A stretch of 64,000 nt of DNA from Rugamonas rivuli. Its GTDB lineage: Bacteria; Pseudomonadota; Gammaproteobacteria; Burkholderiales; Burkholderiaceae_D. Position 1 is the stretch's first letter. The number at the start of each line of letters is the position of its first letter. The stretch covers positions 496,001 through 560,000 of the forward strand of contig NZ_WHUF01000003.1 in assembly GCF_009380165.1 (NCBI RefSeq). The letters are read 5' to 3'. Below the pieces are notes generated by a model. The model was not told where the DNA came from. It did no database searches and was given only the letters and a program-made list of their open reading frames with translations. Shown one piece after another: positions 1 through 12,417 of this stretch. The translations under genes and the position numbers were made by a program.

Positions 1-663
1 GACGTAGGACGAGTAGTCCAGCGACGTGATTTGCATCTGCAGCGGGCCTTCTGGATTGTCGTCGCGCACTGGCACGTGTTCCAGGATGGCGTCGAACAGC
101 GGCTTCATGTCGCCCGAACGTACGTCTTCGGTCAGGCCGGCGTAGCCGTTCAGGCCCGAAGCGTAAACGATAGGGAAGTCCAGTTGTTCGTCGGTAGCGC
201 CCAGCTTGTCGAACAGTTCGAAGGTCTGGTTGATCGCCCAGTCAGCGCGCGCGCCAGGACGGTCGACCTTGTTGACCACGACGATAGGCTTCAGGCCCAG
301 GGCCAGTGCCTTGCGGGTCACGAAACGGGTCTGTGGCATCGGGCCTTCCTGGGCATCGACCAGCAGCAGAACCGAGTCAACCATCGACAGAACACGCTCC
401 ACTTCGCCGCCGAAGTCGGCGTGGCCTGGGGTGTCGACGATGTTGATGTGGGTGCCTTCGTACTCAACAGCGCAGTTCTTCGACAGAATCGTAATGCCGC
501 GCTCCTTTTCCAGGTCGTTCGAGTCCATGACACGGGTGTCGACCGCTTGGTTTTCACGGAAGGTGCCGGACTGACGCAGCAGCTGATCCACCAGGGTAGT
601 TTTACCGTGGTCAACGTGGGCGATGATGGCGATATTACGAATTGCGCGTTTTGTAGTAGACAT
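1..663 (-). CDS. typA: Translational GTPase TypA/BipA, N-terminal part (cut by window edge)
   Basis: Ribosome-associated translational GTPase of the EF-G/LepA class, acting in ribosome assembly and stress adaptation. Only the first 221 codons are inside the window; the frame is open at base 1. The start is the ATG at 661-663, giving [20 protein letters not shown]. Visible G-domain motifs are G1 AHVDHGKTT, the switch I region with ERGITI, G3 DTPGHADF and G4 NKVDRP, followed by a [13 protein letters not shown] stretch typical of BipA (G5 region). It follows truB on the same strand after 116 bp that contain an extended -10 element. The assignment is firm; only the length is unknown. Confidence 0.95.
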   Translation of the reverse strand, partial: MSTTKRAIRNIAIIAHVDHGKTTLVDQLLRQSGTFRENQAVDTRVMDSNDLEKERGITILSKNCAVEYEGTHINIVDTPGHADFGGEVERVLSMVDSVLLLVDAQEGPMPQTRFVTRKALALGLKPIVVVNKVDRPGARADWAINQTFELFDKLGATDEQLDFPIVYASGLNGYAGLTEDVRSGDMKPLFDAILEHVPVRDDNPEGPLQMQITSLDYSSYV

Positions 664-710
664 GATGATTTTATATGCTGAAAAACTGCGGGCACGTACG
701 TACTGTACGA

Positions 711-758
711 GAAGCCGGCTAGTATAGCATGTTGCGTTGCAACTATCTCGCCGGCTTC
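711..758 (-). promoter_or_regulatory. typA promoter region within an inverted repeat
   Basis: On the minus strand an extended -10, TGCTATACT (721-729), lies about 60 bp upstream of the typA ATG. It is enclosed by a perfect 9-bp inverted repeat (GAAGCCGGC at 711-719, GCCGGCTTC at 750-758). No U-tract follows, so this is not a clear intrinsic terminator for truB. No good -35 hexamer is seen at 17 bp. It may be a promoter embedded in a hairpin, or an RNA processing or 3'-end structure of the upstream operon. Confidence 0.4.
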
Positions 759-779
759 CTGAATATTTTCAAAGAGTTG

Positions 780-1703
780 CTATTCGGGCGTGAAGGCGAT
801 CAGCCGCTCCGGCGCCAGGATGCTGTATTCGCCGAGGATGGCGGTGCCCAGCAGTTTGGCGTCCAGGTAGACGCGCACCCTGCCCTGCTCGGCCGGCACT
901 TCGACCGGCTCCTTGCCCAGCGCCAGGCGCTGGCCGTTGAGGAAGCGCTTGGCCAGTTCGGCGTTCAGACGCACGGCCGGGAAGCTGGCCAGCAGCGCAT
1001 CGACCGGCGCCAGCAGACTGAGCGGCGCTGCGTGCGCGGTCAGCTGTTCCAGCGTCAGCATGCCGTCCATGGTCAGCGGGCCGACTTGCGTGCGGCGCAG
1101 CGCGTTCAGGTGGGCGCCGCAGCCGAGCGCTTCGCCGATGTCCTGGCCCAGCACGCGGATGTAGGTGCCCTTGCTGCACGTGACCACCAGCTTCAGGAAC
1201 GGCGCCTCGTAGGACACCAGCTCCAGCTTGTGGATGACGACGTTGCGCGCTTCGCGCTCCAGCGTGATGCCGGCGCGGGCGTACTCGTACAGCGGCTTGC
1301 CGTCGCGCTTCAGCGCCGAATACATGGGTGGCACCTGGGCGATCGGGCCGCGGAATTTTTCCAGCACGGCGTGGATCTGCTCCAGCGTGACGTTGACGTC
1401 GCGGCTGTCCACCACTTCGCCTTCGGTGTCGCCGGTGTCGGTGGTCTGGCCCAGGTGGACCGTGGTTTCGTAGGTCTTGTCGGCTTCCAGCAAGTCCTGC
1501 GAGAACTTGGTGGCCTCGCCAAAGCACAGCGGCAGCAAGCCGGTGGCGAAGGGATCGAGGGTGCCGGTGTGGCCGGCCTTCTTGGCGTTGAGCACGCGCT
1601 TGGCCTTGATCAGCGCGTCGTTGCTGGAAAAGCCGACCGGCTTGTCGAGCAGCAGCACGCCGTCGACCAGGTCGCGGACTTTTTTAGGATGGTTTTGCTT
1701 CAT
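780..1703 (-). CDS. truB: tRNA pseudouridine(55) synthase TruB
   Basis: Isomerises U55 in the T-loop of tRNAs to pseudouridine. The 307-residue protein has the TruB catalytic block [20 protein letters not shown], with catalytic Asp50 in GTLDP, then the conserved [17 protein letters not shown] segment and a C-terminal PUA-like part. Length matches the family. The start at 1703 leads directly into the conserved [16 protein letters not shown] block. It lies 13 bp after rbfA on the same strand, the usual rbfA-truB order of the nusA-infB operon. Confidence 0.96.
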   Translation of the reverse strand: MKQNHPKKVRDLVDGVLLLDKPVGFSSNDALIKAKRVLNAKKAGHTGTLDPFATGLLPLCFGEATKFSQDLLEADKTYETTVHLGQTTDTGDTEGEVVDSRDVNVTLEQIHAVLEKFRGPIAQVPPMYSALKRDGKPLYEYARAGITLEREARNVVIHKLELVSYEAPFLKLVVTCSKGTYIRVLGQDIGEALGCGAHLNALRRTQVGPLTMDGMLTLEQLTAHAAPLSLLAPVDALLASFPAVRLNAELAKRFLNGQRLALGKEPVEVPAEQGRVRVYLDAKLLGTAILGEYSILAPERLIAFTPE

Positions 1704-1716
1704 CGGTGCAGCGTGC

Positions 1717-2133
1717 TTACTCGCCGTCCTTCTTCTCTTCGGCCGGTGCCTGGTCGTCGTCCAGCGAGCGGGTGCTGTTGGCCTGGTCGATCAGCGCCGA
1801 CAGTTCCATGCCGCGCGCGGTCGAGGTGTCGTGCACGAAGTGCAGTGCCGGCAGCGTGTGGATGTGCAGGCGCTTGCCCAGCTGGCCGCGCATGTAGCCG
1901 GCCGCGGCGGACAGGCCGTCGACGGTTTGCTTGACCTGCTCTTTGCTGTCCTTGAGCATGGTGAAGAAGATCTTCGCATGCGCGTAGTCCGGCGTCACCT
2001 GAACTTCGGTGATGGTGATCATGCCGACGCGCGGGTCTTTCAACTCGAAAGCGATGATTTCAGACAGATCGCGCTGGATCTGATCCGCCACGCGCTGACC
2101 GCGCTGCGGGATGTTTTTGCTATGTTTTGCCAT
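1717..2133 (-). CDS. rbfA: 30S ribosome-binding factor RbfA
   Basis: Cold-shock-related 30S maturation factor that binds near the 5' end of 16S rRNA helix 1. The 138-residue protein starts [20 protein letters not shown] and carries the RbfA KH-like core ([20 protein letters not shown], then KIFFTML). The C-terminal tail is short and acidic/lysine-rich (AEEKKDGE). It sits between infB (77 bp upstream) and truB (13 bp downstream) in the same operon. Confidence 0.96.
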   Translation of the reverse strand: MAKHSKNIPQRGQRVADQIQRDLSEIIAFELKDPRVGMITITEVQVTPDYAHAKIFFTMLKDSKEQVKQTVDGLSAAAGYMRGQLGKRLHIHTLPALHFVHDTSTARGMELSALIDQANSTRSLDDDQAPAEEKKDGE

Positions 2134-2210
2134 GATATTCCATAAACGGCAAGTGGACGGGAGCTGATGCCCCCGTCCACTTTACCTTATTGCTGCCTGT
2201 GCGCCTGGGC

Positions 2211-5078
2211 TTACAGCGTACGGGCGATTTCCTGAACTTCGAACACTTCCAGGGAGTCGCCCACCTGGATGTCGTTGTAGTTCTTCAGCGACAAGCCGCA
2301 CTCCAGACCGGCGCGTACTTCTTTCGCGTCGTCCTTGAAGCGTTTGAGCGAGTCGATCTCGCCGGTCCACACCACGATGTTGTTGCGCAGCAGGCGTACC
2401 GAGGACGAACGCTTGACCACGCCATCGGTGACCAGGCAACCGGCAATCGCGCCGACTTTCGAGACCAGGATAACCTGGCGAATCTCGACCTGACCGATAA
2501 CGGTCTCGCGCTTCTCTGGCGCCAGCATGCCCGACAACGCCGATTTGATCTCGTCGATCGCATCGTAAATGATGTTGTAGTAGCGGATGTCCACGCCGTT
2601 CGACTCGGCCAGCTTGCGCGCCTGTGCATCGGCACGGGCGTTGAAGCCGATGATGACCGCTTTCGAAGCGACCGCCAGGTTGACGTCCGATTCGGTGATG
2701 CCGCCGACCGCTGCGTGCACGACTTGTACGCGCACTTCGGAGGTCGACAGTTTTTGCAGCGAGCCAACCAGCGCTTCCTGCGAACCCTGCACGTCGGTCT
2801 TGATGATCAGCGGCAGGTTTTTGACTTCGCCTTCGGCCATCTGGTCGAACATGTTTTCCAGCTTCGCGGCTTGCTGCTTGGCCAGTTTCACGTCGCGGAA
2901 CTTACCTTGACGGAACAGACCGATTTCGCGGGCTTTACGCTCGTCCGCCATGACCATGACTTCTTCACCGGCTTGCGGCACTTCGGTCAGACCCTGGATT
3001 TCGACCGGGATCGAAGGACCGGCTTCGTTGATCGGCTTGCCGTTCTCGTCCAGCATCGCGCGAACGCGGCCGAAGGAGGAGCCAGCCAGGATCACGTCGC
3101 CGCGCTTCAGCGTACCGGACTGAACCAGCACGGTCGCGACCGGGCCCTTGCCCTTGTCCAGACGGCCTTCAACCACCAGACCGCGCGCAGGCGCATCGAT
3201 CGGGGCTTTCAGTTCCAGCACCTCGGCTTGCAGCAGCACCTGTTCCAGCAGGGCGTCGATGCCCTCGCCGGTCTTGGCCGATACCGGCACGAATGGCGAT
3301 TCGCCACCGTATTCTTCCGGCACCACTTGTTCTGCGACCAGCTCTTGCGTCACACGGTCCACGTTACCGCCCGGTTTGTCGATCTTGTTGATCGCCACCA
3401 CCAGAGGCACGCCGGCCGCTTTCGCGTGAGCGATAGCTTCCTTGGTTTGCGGCATCACGCCGTCGTCGGCTGCCACCACCAGGATGACGATGTCGGTTGC
3501 TTTCGCACCGCGGGCACGCATCGCCGTAAAGGCTTCGTGACCCGGCGTATCCAGGAAGGTGATCGTGCCGCGTGGGGTGTCCACGTGGTACGCGCCGATG
3601 TGCTGGGTAATGCCGCCGGCTTCGCCCGACGCCACTTTGGCGCGGCGGATGTAATCCAGCAGCGAGGTTTTACCGTGGTCGACGTGACCCATGACGGTAA
3701 CGACCGGTGCGCGCGGCACGGACTCGAAGTGAGCGTGCTCACCCTGGTCGGCCAGCAGTGCTTCCGGATCGTCCATCTCGGCGGCGAAGGCCTTGTGGCC
3801 CATTTCCTCGACCAGAATCATCGCGGTTTCCTGGTCCAGCACCTGGTTGATGGTGCACATCTGGCCCAGCTTCATCAGTTGCTTGATGACTTCGGAAGCC
3901 TTGACGGACATCTTGTGCGCCAGTTCGGCCACGGTGATGGTTTCCGGCACGTAGACGTCTTTGACGACGGCTTCGGTCGGCGCCTGGAAATTGGTTTCGC
4001 GGTCATCGGCGTGCGAGCCACGACGGCCGCCCTTGCCACCACTGCGCCAGCCGTCACGGCCACCGGAACCGGTGTTGCCACGGCCCTTGTTGGCGGTGTT
4101 GCCAGGTGCGCCGCGTTTCTTGGCGTCGTCCTGCCAGGTCGACGAGACATTGGCCGACTTGATCGACTTCTTGTCCGCGCTGACAGGCTTCTTGTCGCCT
4201 GGCTTGTCGCCAGGTTTGGCGACGGCGCCGGTGGCTGGCTTGTGCAGCGTGCCTTCGGCAACCTTGGCCTTGACCGGCGCAGGCGCTGGTTCAGGGGCTT
4301 TGATGGCGCGGCGTGGCGCGTTCATCATGGCCTTGATCTGTGCTACTTCGTCAGCCACGGCTTTGCGTGCCAGCTCGGTGGCGGCCGCTTTGTCGGCGGC
4401 TTCCTTGGCGGCGGCGGCGGCCTTCTTCTTGGCTTCTTCGGCAGCGGCTTTTTTCTTTTCTTCGGCGGCGGTGTCGGTCGCGGCTGGCGCGGCGCCAGCG
4501 GCTACGGCGGTCGCAGCGGCAGCGGCCTTGACGGCGGCTTTCTTCGCTTCGGCGTCGGCTTCCTTCTTGGCTTCGGCTTCGGCGGCGGCGGTGGCTTTAG
4601 CCTGCGCTTCCTTTTCCGATTCCAGCTTGGCCAGGCGCTCTTGCTTCTCGCGCAGTTCCGCTTCCTGACGTGCGATCAGTTCCGCTTGCTTGCGTGCTTC
4701 TTCTTCACGGCGAGCGACTTCAGCGGCGTCCACCACCGGGGCGGCAGGCGCCACCGGCGCGGCGGCTACCGGCTCGTCGCGCTGGACGAAGGTGCGTACC
4801 TTCTTCACAGCGACCTGAATCGTGCGGGCCTTGCCATTGGCGTCGGCCTGCTTGATTTCAGTGGTTTCTTTGCGCGTCAGCGTGATCTTCTTCTTTTCGG
4901 TATCAGCCGATGCACCGTGGGTACGGCGCAAGTGATCAAGCAGCTTATCCTTATCATCTTTCGACAATGGATCTGACGTCGAACTTTTTTCGACGCCGGC
5001 AGAACGCAGCTGCGTCAGCAGCAAATCTGCAGGCATCTTCAGTTCGGTGGCAAATTGGGCTACGTTGTTACTCGCCAT
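2211..5078 (-). CDS. infB: Translation initiation factor IF-2
   Basis: GTPase that delivers fMet-tRNA to the 30S P-site and promotes subunit joining. The protein has 955 residues. An IF2-N module occupies about residues 1-55. A long alanine/lysine/glutamate-rich linker (about 110-330) and a Gly/Arg-rich stretch ([17 protein letters not shown]) follow, then a second IF2-N-like helical module. The G domain has G1 GHVDHGKT (464-471), the switch motif [11 protein letters not shown]3 DTPGHEAF, G4 NKID and G5 SAKTGEGI. The beta-barrel and C2 domains complete it, ending EVQEIARTL. It lies 46 bp after nusA. Confidence 0.97.
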   Translation of the reverse strand: MASNNVAQFATELKMPADLLLTQLRSAGVEKSSTSDPLSKDDKDKLLDHLRRTHGASADTEKKKITLTRKETTEIKQADANGKARTIQVAVKKVRTFVQRDEPVAAAPVAPAAPVVDAAEVARREEEARKQAELIARQEAELREKQERLAKLESEKEAQAKATAAAEAEAKKEADAEAKKAAVKAAAAATAVAAGAAPAATDTAAEEKKKAAAEEAKKKAAAAAKEAADKAAATELARKAVADEVAQIKAMMNAPRRAIKAPEPAPAPVKAKVAEGTLHKPATGAVAKPGDKPGDKKPVSADKKSIKSANVSSTWQDDAKKRGAPGNTANKGRGNTGSGGRDGWRSGGKGGRRGSHADDRETNFQAPTEAVVKDVYVPETITVAELAHKMSVKASEVIKQLMKLGQMCTINQVLDQETAMILVEEMGHKAFAAEMDDPEALLADQGEHAHFESVPRAPVVTVMGHVDHGKTSLLDYIRRAKVASGEAGGITQHIGAYHVDTPRGTITFLDTPGHEAFTAMRARGAKATDIVILVVAADDGVMPQTKEAIAHAKAAGVPLVVAINKIDKPGGNVDRVTQELVAEQVVPEEYGGESPFVPVSAKTGEGIDALLEQVLLQAEVLELKAPIDAPARGLVVEGRLDKGKGPVATVLVQSGTLKRGDVILAGSSFGRVRAMLDENGKPINEAGPSIPVEIQGLTEVPQAGEEVMVMADERKAREIGLFRQGKFRDVKLAKQQAAKLENMFDQMAEGEVKNLPLIIKTDVQGSQEALVGSLQKLSTSEVRVQVVHAAVGGITESDVNLAVASKAVIIGFNARADAQARKLAESNGVDIRYYNIIYDAIDEIKSALSGMLAPEKRETVIGQVEIRQVILVSKVGAIAGCLVTDGVVKRSSSVRLLRNNIVVWTGEIDSLKRFKDDAKEVRAGLECGLSLKNYNDIQVGDSLEVFEVQEIARTL

Positions 5079-5124
5079 TCAGTCCTCTTTTCTATGTGTC
5101 GCGGAGATGATAAAGATACTCAAA

Positions 5125-7277
<2,153 letters not shown>

Positions 7278-7337
7278 TCAGCCAGATGAAAGCATTCTCA
7301 GGGATGTACCCTGCGAAGAACTTTTACTAGGCTGGTT

Positions 7338-7366
7338 ATTATAACCTTATATGCTTTCCGCTGCAA
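7338..7366 (-). promoter_or_regulatory. Sigma-70 promoter of the rimP-nusA-infB operon
   Basis: On the minus strand TTGCAG (7361-7366) and a perfect TATAAT (7338-7343) are separated by exactly 17 bp. The predicted start is near 7331, giving a leader of about 155 nt that holds a small hairpin (CAGGG/CCCTG) and the terminator at 7240-7264. Confidence 0.75.
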
Positions 7367-7423
7367 TGCCGCACGGGGCGGAAAAGCAGGCTTACAACAG
7401 TTCATACAAGGCCAGAAGCCTTA

Positions 7424-7447
7424 CAAACAGGGGCTTGCGCCCCGTTT
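7424..7447 (-). terminator. Putative rluB terminator
   Basis: GC stem GGGGC/GCCCC with a 4-nt loop (7430-7443), followed on the minus strand by TGTTTGT. It starts about 20 bp beyond the rluB stop. The short T-tract makes it a modest terminator. Confidence 0.5.
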
Positions 7448-7462
7448 TGCAAGTTGACTGCC

Positions 7463-9673
7463 TTAACCCTTGCGGCGACGCGGCATGCCGTGATCGATGG
7501 CGCCACCACGCGGCGGCTGGTTGCGGCGCGGTGCGCCGGCATTACCGAAACCGAAAGTGGTTTGCAATGGATCCGGCTGGCGTGGACCGCGGCTCGGGCC
7601 TTTGGCCGATTGGCCGCCGCCCTGCCCTTGTCCACCCTGGCCGCCACCCTGGGCACGCCCCTGGCCTTGACCTTGCGGACGGCCACCCTGGCCTTGCGGA
7701 CGCGCCGGGCCTTCGCCCAGCGGACGGCCGCCGGCGTAACCGCCGATGCCTTGCGGACGGCCGCCTGGACGGCCGGACGTCTGCGCACCAGCACCACCCG
7801 GACGACCGCTGCCCTGGCCGCCACGGCCATTGCCGGCACCAGCACCGCCTGGGCGGCCCTGACCGCCGCCGAAGCCACCCTGGCCACGGCCATTGCCGCG
7901 CGGGCCCTTGGCGAACGGCATCGCGTTGGCGTTGCTGACGTCGGCGCGGTTGAAGTTCGGTTCGTCGTGATCGTCCTCGTCGTCATCGTCGAAGTCGCGA
8001 TCGTCGCGCTCGGCATCACGGCCGCGTTGCGGACGCTTTTCCGGGCCCTTGTTCTGGGCCGGCTTGGCTTGCTGCGGGCCTTTGCCGCGCGGGGCGGCAG
8101 GCGCGTCGCCGCCTTTTTTATCGACGCCGTAGGCGGCCAGCATGTCGCGCACGGTGTTTTCTTCCAGCTCTTCCCAGCGGCCGCGTTTCAGGCTGCTTGG
8201 CAAGGTCATCGCGCCGTAGCGGGTACGGATCAGGCGCGACACGGTCAGGCCGATCGCTTCGAACATGCGGCGCACTTCGCGGTTACGGCCTTCGCCGATG
8301 ATCACGCGGTACCACTTGTTGATGCCTTCGCCGCCGCCGTCGGCGATCTTGGAGAACTGCGCCAGGCCGTCTTCCAGCTCGACGCCGGCCAGCAGCTTCT
8401 GGCGCATGCCTTCTTCCAGCACGCCCAGCGTACGCACCGCGTATTCACGGTCGATGTGGTAGCGCGGGTGCATCAGACGGTTGGCCAGATCGCCGGAGGT
8501 CGTGAACAGCAGCAGGCCTTCGGTGTTGAAGTCCAGGCGGCCGACGGCCAGCCATTTGCCAGCCTTCATGGTCGGCAGGCGATCGAACACCGATGGACGG
8601 CCTTCCGGATCGTCCATCGAGACGATTTCGCCGGCAGGCTTGTGGTACACCAGCACGCGCGGCGGCTTCTTGCTGACGCGGCGCTGGATCAGCTTGCCGT
8701 TCAGGCGCACAGCGTCGGTCGGCAAGATGCGCTGGCCGATGTGGGCCGGCTCGCCGTTGACCGACACGCGGCCGGCAACGATCAGTTCTTCCATGTCGCG
8801 GCGGGAACCCAGGCCGGCTTCGGCCAGCACCTTGTGCAGCTTGGGCGCGTCGTCGTCGGAGGTCAGGTCGCGGCGCACGGCTTTCGGCGCGGCGTGGCGG
8901 CCCTTGGATGGCTCGTCGCTGTCGAAGGCGTCCGAAGTGACGTAGGAGAATGCTGCATCCGCGTCGTTCGGCTTGCCGCCGGCGTTCTGGCCGTTGCGTG
9001 GCTTGCCGTTCTTGCCCTTGCCGTTCTTGCCGTTGCGCTGGCCATCGGCGCGTGGACCGCGCTCGTGGCGTGGCTTGCCACCTTCGGCTGGAGCGGCGCC
9101 GTCGGCTGCCGGAGCGGCTTCGCCATCGGCGGCTACGACCGGTTCCGGACGCGGCATCATGGCCTGGCGGGCGGCGCGCTGTTCGCGCATCTGGCGCGGA
9201 CCGCGTGGACCGCGCGGACCACGTTCTGCGCGCTCGCCGGCTTCGGCAGGAGCGGCTTGCGCTTCGACTGCTGGGGCTGGAGCTGCCGCAGAGGCTGCTG
9301 GTGCGGCGTCGGCGGCTGGTGCGGCGGCTGGCTTTTTGGCGCGTGGCGCCTTGGCTGGCGCATCGGCGGCTGCGGCTGGCGCGGCGGCTTGCGGCGCGGC
9401 TTCAGCGGTAACGGCTGCATCGGCGGACTTGGCGGCCGGCTTGGCGCGCGGCTTCTTCACTGGGGCCGGCGCATCGGCGGCGGCGACTTCGGCGTCAGCC
9501 TTGGTCTTGCGCTTGGCCTTGGCGGCGACTGGCGCATCGCCGGACGCGGCAGCGCTCGGCGCATGCGCCTCGCCATCGGCTTCGATCTGGGCTTTGGTGC
9601 GACGCTTAGGCTTGGCGGCCACTTCGGCCGGCGCTACGTCGTTGACTGTCTCTGGGGAATTAGGATTGTTCAT
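7463..9673 (-). CDS. rluB: Ribosomal large subunit pseudouridine synthase RluB with long low-complexity extensions
   Basis: Forms pseudouridine at position 2605 (E. coli numbering) of 23S rRNA. The core has an S4 RNA-binding domain (about 277-325, [20 protein letters not shown]) and the RsuA/RluB catalytic motif GRLDFNTEG with Asp381. The 736-residue length far exceeds the E. coli enzyme (about 290). About 250 N-terminal residues are Ala/Pro/Lys-rich, and the last 200 are Gly/Gln/Arg/Pro-rich after an acidic patch ([12 protein letters not shown]). I chose ATG 9673, inside the end of scpB; an ATG at 9703 is also in frame. Such tails are common in related Burkholderiales and are probably RNA-binding or disordered. 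Confidence 0.9.
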   Translation of the reverse strand: MNNPNSPETVNDVAPAEVAAKPKRRTKAQIEADGEAHAPSAAASGDAPVAAKAKRKTKADAEVAAADAPAPVKKPRAKPAAKSADAAVTAEAAPQAAAPAAAADAPAKAPRAKKPAAAPAADAAPAASAAAPAPAVEAQAAPAEAGERAERGPRGPRGPRQMREQRAARQAMMPRPEPVVAADGEAAPAADGAAPAEGGKPRHERGPRADGQRNGKNGKGKNGKPRNGQNAGGKPNDADAAFSYVTSDAFDSDEPSKGRHAAPKAVRRDLTSDDDAPKLHKVLAEAGLGSRRDMEELIVAGRVSVNGEPAHIGQRILPTDAVRLNGKLIQRRVSKKPPRVLVYHKPAGEIVSMDDPEGRPSVFDRLPTMKAGKWLAVGRLDFNTEGLLLFTTSGDLANRLMHPRYHIDREYAVRTLGVLEEGMRQKLLAGVELEDGLAQFSKIADGGGEGINKWYRVIIGEGRNREVRRMFEAIGLTVSRLIRTRYGAMTLPSSLKRGRWEELEENTVRDMLAAYGVDKKGGDAPAAPRGKGPQQAKPAQNKGPEKRPQRGRDAERDDRDFDDDDEDDHDEPNFNRADVSNANAMPFAKGPRGNGRGQGGFGGGQGRPGGAGAGNGRGGQGSGRPGGAGAQTSGRPGGRPQGIGGYAGGRPLGEGPARPQGQGGRPQGQGQGRAQGGGQGGQGQGGGQSAKGPSRGPRQPDPLQTTFGFGNAGAPRRNQPPRGGAIDHGMPRRRKG

Positions 9674-10439
9674 TATTCGTTTCTTGGTTGTGCTCAGCGT
9701 CAACCGTTACATCTGGCGCGGGTTGTGTTTGTGCTTGCTGGCCGGCTTCCGGGCTAGTCGCGGCTTCTGCTTCGGCCACTGGCAACTCGCTATCCGTACC
9801 ATCTGGTTGTTGCGCGGCTTGGTGTGCCGCTTTGTCAAAGTTTTCCTGCAGGGCTGCTTCCAGCGCTTCCATGTCCGGACCGCCTCCCTGCGCATCGCTG
9901 ATTTGCTGCAAAGGAGGCAGCTGGGACAGCGAATTCAAGCCCAAATCATCCAAAAACTGCTTGGTGGTGCCCAGCAAAGCCGGGCGGCCGACGACGTCGC
10001 GATAACCGATGGCGTCTACCCAGCCCCGGTCTTCCAACATCTTGATCGTCTGCGAATTGACGGCGACGCCGCGTATTTCTTCAATATCGCCCCGCGTGAC
10101 AGGCTGGCGGTAGGCGATGATGGCCAGCGTTTCCAGCGTCGCCCGCGAATATCTTGGCGGCTTTTCCGGGTTCATCCGGTCGAGATACAGCTTCATCTCG
10201 GGGCGGCTCTGGAAGCGCCAGCCGGTCGACAGGCTGATCACTTCAACGCCCTTGCCGGCCCAGTCCAGCCTTAATTCTTCGAGCAATTCCTTGATCGTAT
10301 CGGAACCGACTCCGGGACCGCGCGGCCTGTCTTGATCGTCCACCTCGACAAACAGCTTTTTCAGACTGTGGATCGACAATGGCTCACGAGCGCATAGCAA
10401 AGCGGTTTCGAGGACTCTTTTAGCCTCTGCTGTATCCAT
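9660..10439 (-). CDS. scpB: Segregation and condensation protein B
   Basis: Kleisin-associated winged-helix subunit of the SMC-ScpAB condensin. The 259-residue protein starts [20 protein letters not shown] and contains the ScpB core blocks [20 protein letters not shown] and [20 protein letters not shown]. The last 60-70 residues form an acidic, Gln/Ala-rich tail. The 3' end overlaps rluB. No scpA is adjacent upstream; a 321-bp gap separates it from glk. Confidence 0.92.
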   Translation of the reverse strand: MDTAEAKRVLETALLCAREPLSIHSLKKLFVEVDDQDRPRGPGVGSDTIKELLEELRLDWAGKGVEVISLSTGWRFQSRPEMKLYLDRMNPEKPPRYSRATLETLAIIAYRQPVTRGDIEEIRGVAVNSQTIKMLEDRGWVDAIGYRDVVGRPALLGTTKQFLDDLGLNSLSQLPPLQQISDAQGGGPDMEALEAALQENFDKAAHQAAQQPDGTDSELPVAEAEAATSPEAGQQAQTQPAPDVTVDAEHNQETNNEQS

Positions 10440-10760
10440 AGCAATCTTGTGGTTGCATTTTCATGCAAGAAAGAAATCAATCACATTCAGTGAGGCAATG
10501 GCTGGCATCAATGATGCTGCCTGCTGGAATAACTCGCTGAAGCTGTTTTTCCGACGCCCGGGCCGATGCGCGCCAGGCGGGAGAGAGGGACATGCCGGCA
10601 ACGGCCTAGGCCATCGCTTTCTACGTGAAACGCGGCCGACAGGCGCAGTTTTCGGGCGAAAACATACGAGACCGATCAAAGACGTTTCATCCAACAAGCC
10701 GAATTGTACCTGATAAAACGGCAAAACGCGCGTTTCGGCTTCATCGAAATGTAACTAGCC
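10440..10760. other. Intergenic region between scpB and glk (no gene)
   Basis: Contains no supportable gene. Short open frames on both strands lack ribosome binding sites and family features. A 16-nt hairpin (GTTTTC-GGGC-GAAAAC, 10648-10663) without a T-tract is present. The region must hold the scpB promoter, but I see no convincing -35/-10 pair. Confidence 0.5.
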
Positions 10761-11786
10761 TTACGCGGCAGCAAGTCTTTCTGACAAGATTGCGGAAACG
10801 CCCACAAACGCCGGGTATTCGGCGGTGATGACCCAGGTCGGCACTTCGGACAGGTATTTGTTGAAGCGGCCCTTGGCCTCGAAGCGGGCGCGGAAGCCGG
10901 AGCGGTCGAAACGCGCGCCCAGGCGCGGCACGATGCCGCCGCCTATATAAATGCCGCCCTGCGCGCCCAGCGTGACGGCGATATTGCCGGCGATGGTGCC
11001 CAGCATGCAGCAGAACGCCTCGATGACTTCGTCGCACAGCGTGCATTCGCCGGCCAGCGCGCGGCGCGAGATGTCGGCGGCGCTCAGTTTTTCGGCCGGC
11101 ATGTCGGTATGGTCGGCCAGCGCGCGGTAGATCAGCTCGATGCCGGCGCCGGACATCAGGCGTTCGGCGGAGACGTGTTCGAATTCTTTCCAGGCAAATT
11201 GCAGGATGGCGACTTCGGTGGCGTTGGCCGGCGCGAAGGTGACGTGGCCGCCCTCGCTCAGCAGCGCGGTCCAGCCGTCCTTGCCCGGGATCAGTCCGGA
11301 GACGCCGAGGCCGGTGCCGGCGCCGATCAGGCCCAGCGGCGTGCCGGCGATGGCGGTACCGCCGCCGACCTGGTGTTTTTGGGTGGCCGACAACTGCGGC
11401 AGCGAACTCGCCAGCGCGGTGAAGTCATTGACGACGACCAGCGTGTCGAAGTTGACTTCGCGGCGCAGCGCCTCGATCGAGAATTCCCAGTGGTGGTTGG
11501 TCATGCGCACCATGTCGCCGGTGACAGGATTGGCGATAGCGATAGCGCCGTTCCTGATGCCGGTGACGCCGGCCTGGGCGACGGTCGGCGAGGCCAGATA
11601 GGCAACCAGGGCGGCGGCCAAGGTTGGATACGCGGCACAAGCCAATACTTCGATCGCTTCAATCCGGCCCGGAGCGGTCTCCAGCGCAAAGCGCGCGTTG
11701 GTACCGCCGATGTCCGCCAGCAGACGCGGGCCACCTGGGAATGCAGTGGTCAGGGAGGGAGGCGTTTGAAGGGACTGAGCTGTCAT
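10761..11786 (-). CDS. glk: Glucokinase
   Basis: ATP-dependent phosphorylation of glucose to glucose-6-phosphate, cytosolic. The 341-residue protein has the proteobacterial Glk phosphate-1 motif LLADIGGTNARFALE (about 22-36), the GAGTGLGVSGLIPGKDGW segment, the EGGHVTFAP active-site block and the C-terminal GGIYIGGGIVPRL adenosine motif. It ends with a short alanine-rich tail. It is transcribed alone, divergently from the small gene at 12035. A HexR-like dyad 65 bp upstream suggests sugar-responsive control (tentative). Confidence 0.95.
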   Translation of the reverse strand: MTAQSLQTPPSLTTAFPGGPRLLADIGGTNARFALETAPGRIEAIEVLACAAYPTLAAALVAYLASPTVAQAGVTGIRNGAIAIANPVTGDMVRMTNHHWEFSIEALRREVNFDTLVVVNDFTALASSLPQLSATQKHQVGGGTAIAGTPLGLIGAGTGLGVSGLIPGKDGWTALLSEGGHVTFAPANATEVAILQFAWKEFEHVSAERLMSGAGIELIYRALADHTDMPAEKLSAADISRRALAGECTLCDEVIEAFCCMLGTIAGNIAVTLGAQGGIYIGGGIVPRLGARFDRSGFRARFEAKGRFNKYLSEVPTWVITAEYPAFVGVSAILSERLAAA

Positions 11787-11850
11787 GATAGATCGAAAAT
11801 AGTTGAGGCCTAAGCTTAAGGTATTTTCACGCAGAGAAGCAAGCGAAGTT

Positions 11851-11865
11851 TGTAGTTTTAGTACA
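11851..11865. promoter_or_regulatory. HexR-like operator upstream of glk
   Basis: TGTAGTTTTAGTACA has the outer TGTA/TACA arms and spacing of HexR operators, which in proteobacteria control glk, zwf, edd and gap (known). The inner positions are imperfect, so this is a suggestion only. Confidence 0.3.
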
Positions 11866-11912
11866 CATGAAGCAGCTTTGCCACATGAAATTACAATGCG
11901 GGATATTTTTTA

Positions 11913-11927
11913 CGTAGTATGACTACG
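11913..11927. repeat. Perfect dyad between glk and the small transglycosylase gene
   Basis: CGTAGT-ATG-ACTACG, 6-bp arms around a 3-bp centre, in the divergent intergenic region. It could be an operator; followed by ATTTTTT it could also act as a weak hairpin terminator on the plus strand. Confidence 0.35.
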
Positions 11928-12034
11928 ATTTTTAGGAGCAATATTGCGGGCTGGACTACGGTTGAGCGGTCTCAAAACGGCGGGGATAAATGCGGTCAGT
12001 CTTGAGTCTTCACTGTCAGAACGGGAGAGCTCGA

Positions 12035-12415
12035 ATGACCACGCATGCCACACGCAAGAAAAGAGTCGCACACGGAGATACGTCTGAACGGGATCCATCG
12101 GTGGTTCCCGAGTCGTCCAAAAGCGCGCTGCGGGAAGCTATGCGGTTGGAAAAAATTCCGACCACACAGTTTCAAGATCTGCTGTGGATCATGGCGCAGG
12201 AATCCAGTGGAAAAGTTGACGCGCGCAATAGCTACTCTACGGCGCGAGGCTTGTTCCAGCTATTAAGAAACAACTATGAACTAAACCCGAACGGGGCAGA
12301 TTCGTTCGGCAACGACGTGGAAGAATGCCAGGGAGGCATCCGATATATCCGTCAGCGCTATCATAGTGCAGCCAAGGCCCGGAAATTTTGGCAAAGACAT
12401 CACTGGTATTATTAA
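12035..12415 (+). CDS. Small lytic-transglycosylase-like protein without signal peptide
   Basis: Predicted 126-residue protein. The start is ATG 12035, preceded by GGAG at 7 nt spacing; an upstream in-frame ATG at 11990 lacks a ribosome site. The C-terminal half resembles the SLT lysozyme-like fold: AQESSG with candidate catalytic Glu56, then SYSTARGLFQLL (family motif ES...A.GLxQ), then a periodic YIRQRYHSAAKARKFWQ helix. The N-terminal 40 residues are basic and hydrophilic, with no export signal or membrane segment. The host ribosome site and lower GC set it apart from its neighbours. It may be phage- or secretion-system-derived; the peptidoglycan substrate is inferred. Confidence 0.65.
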   Translation: MTTHATRKKRVAHGDTSERDPSVVPESSKSALREAMRLEKIPTTQFQDLLWIMAQESSGKVDARNSYSTARGLFQLLRNNYELNPNGADSFGNDVEECQGGIRYIRQRYHSAAKARKFWQRHHWYY

Positions 12416-12417
12416 CC

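Noticed and set aside
4300-4760. Repetitive alanine/lysine codons in infB as a DNA repeat element
   Set aside because: Explained by the natural low-complexity linker of IF-2; no exact DNA repeat unit.
2190-4976. Long plus-strand open frame opposite infB
   Set aside because: Antisense shadow; infB motifs are intact on the minus strand.
10447-10724. Overlapping 87-88-codon frames between scpB and glk
   Set aside because: No ribosome binding site, no recognisable motif, present on both strands as expected for GC-rich noncoding DNA.
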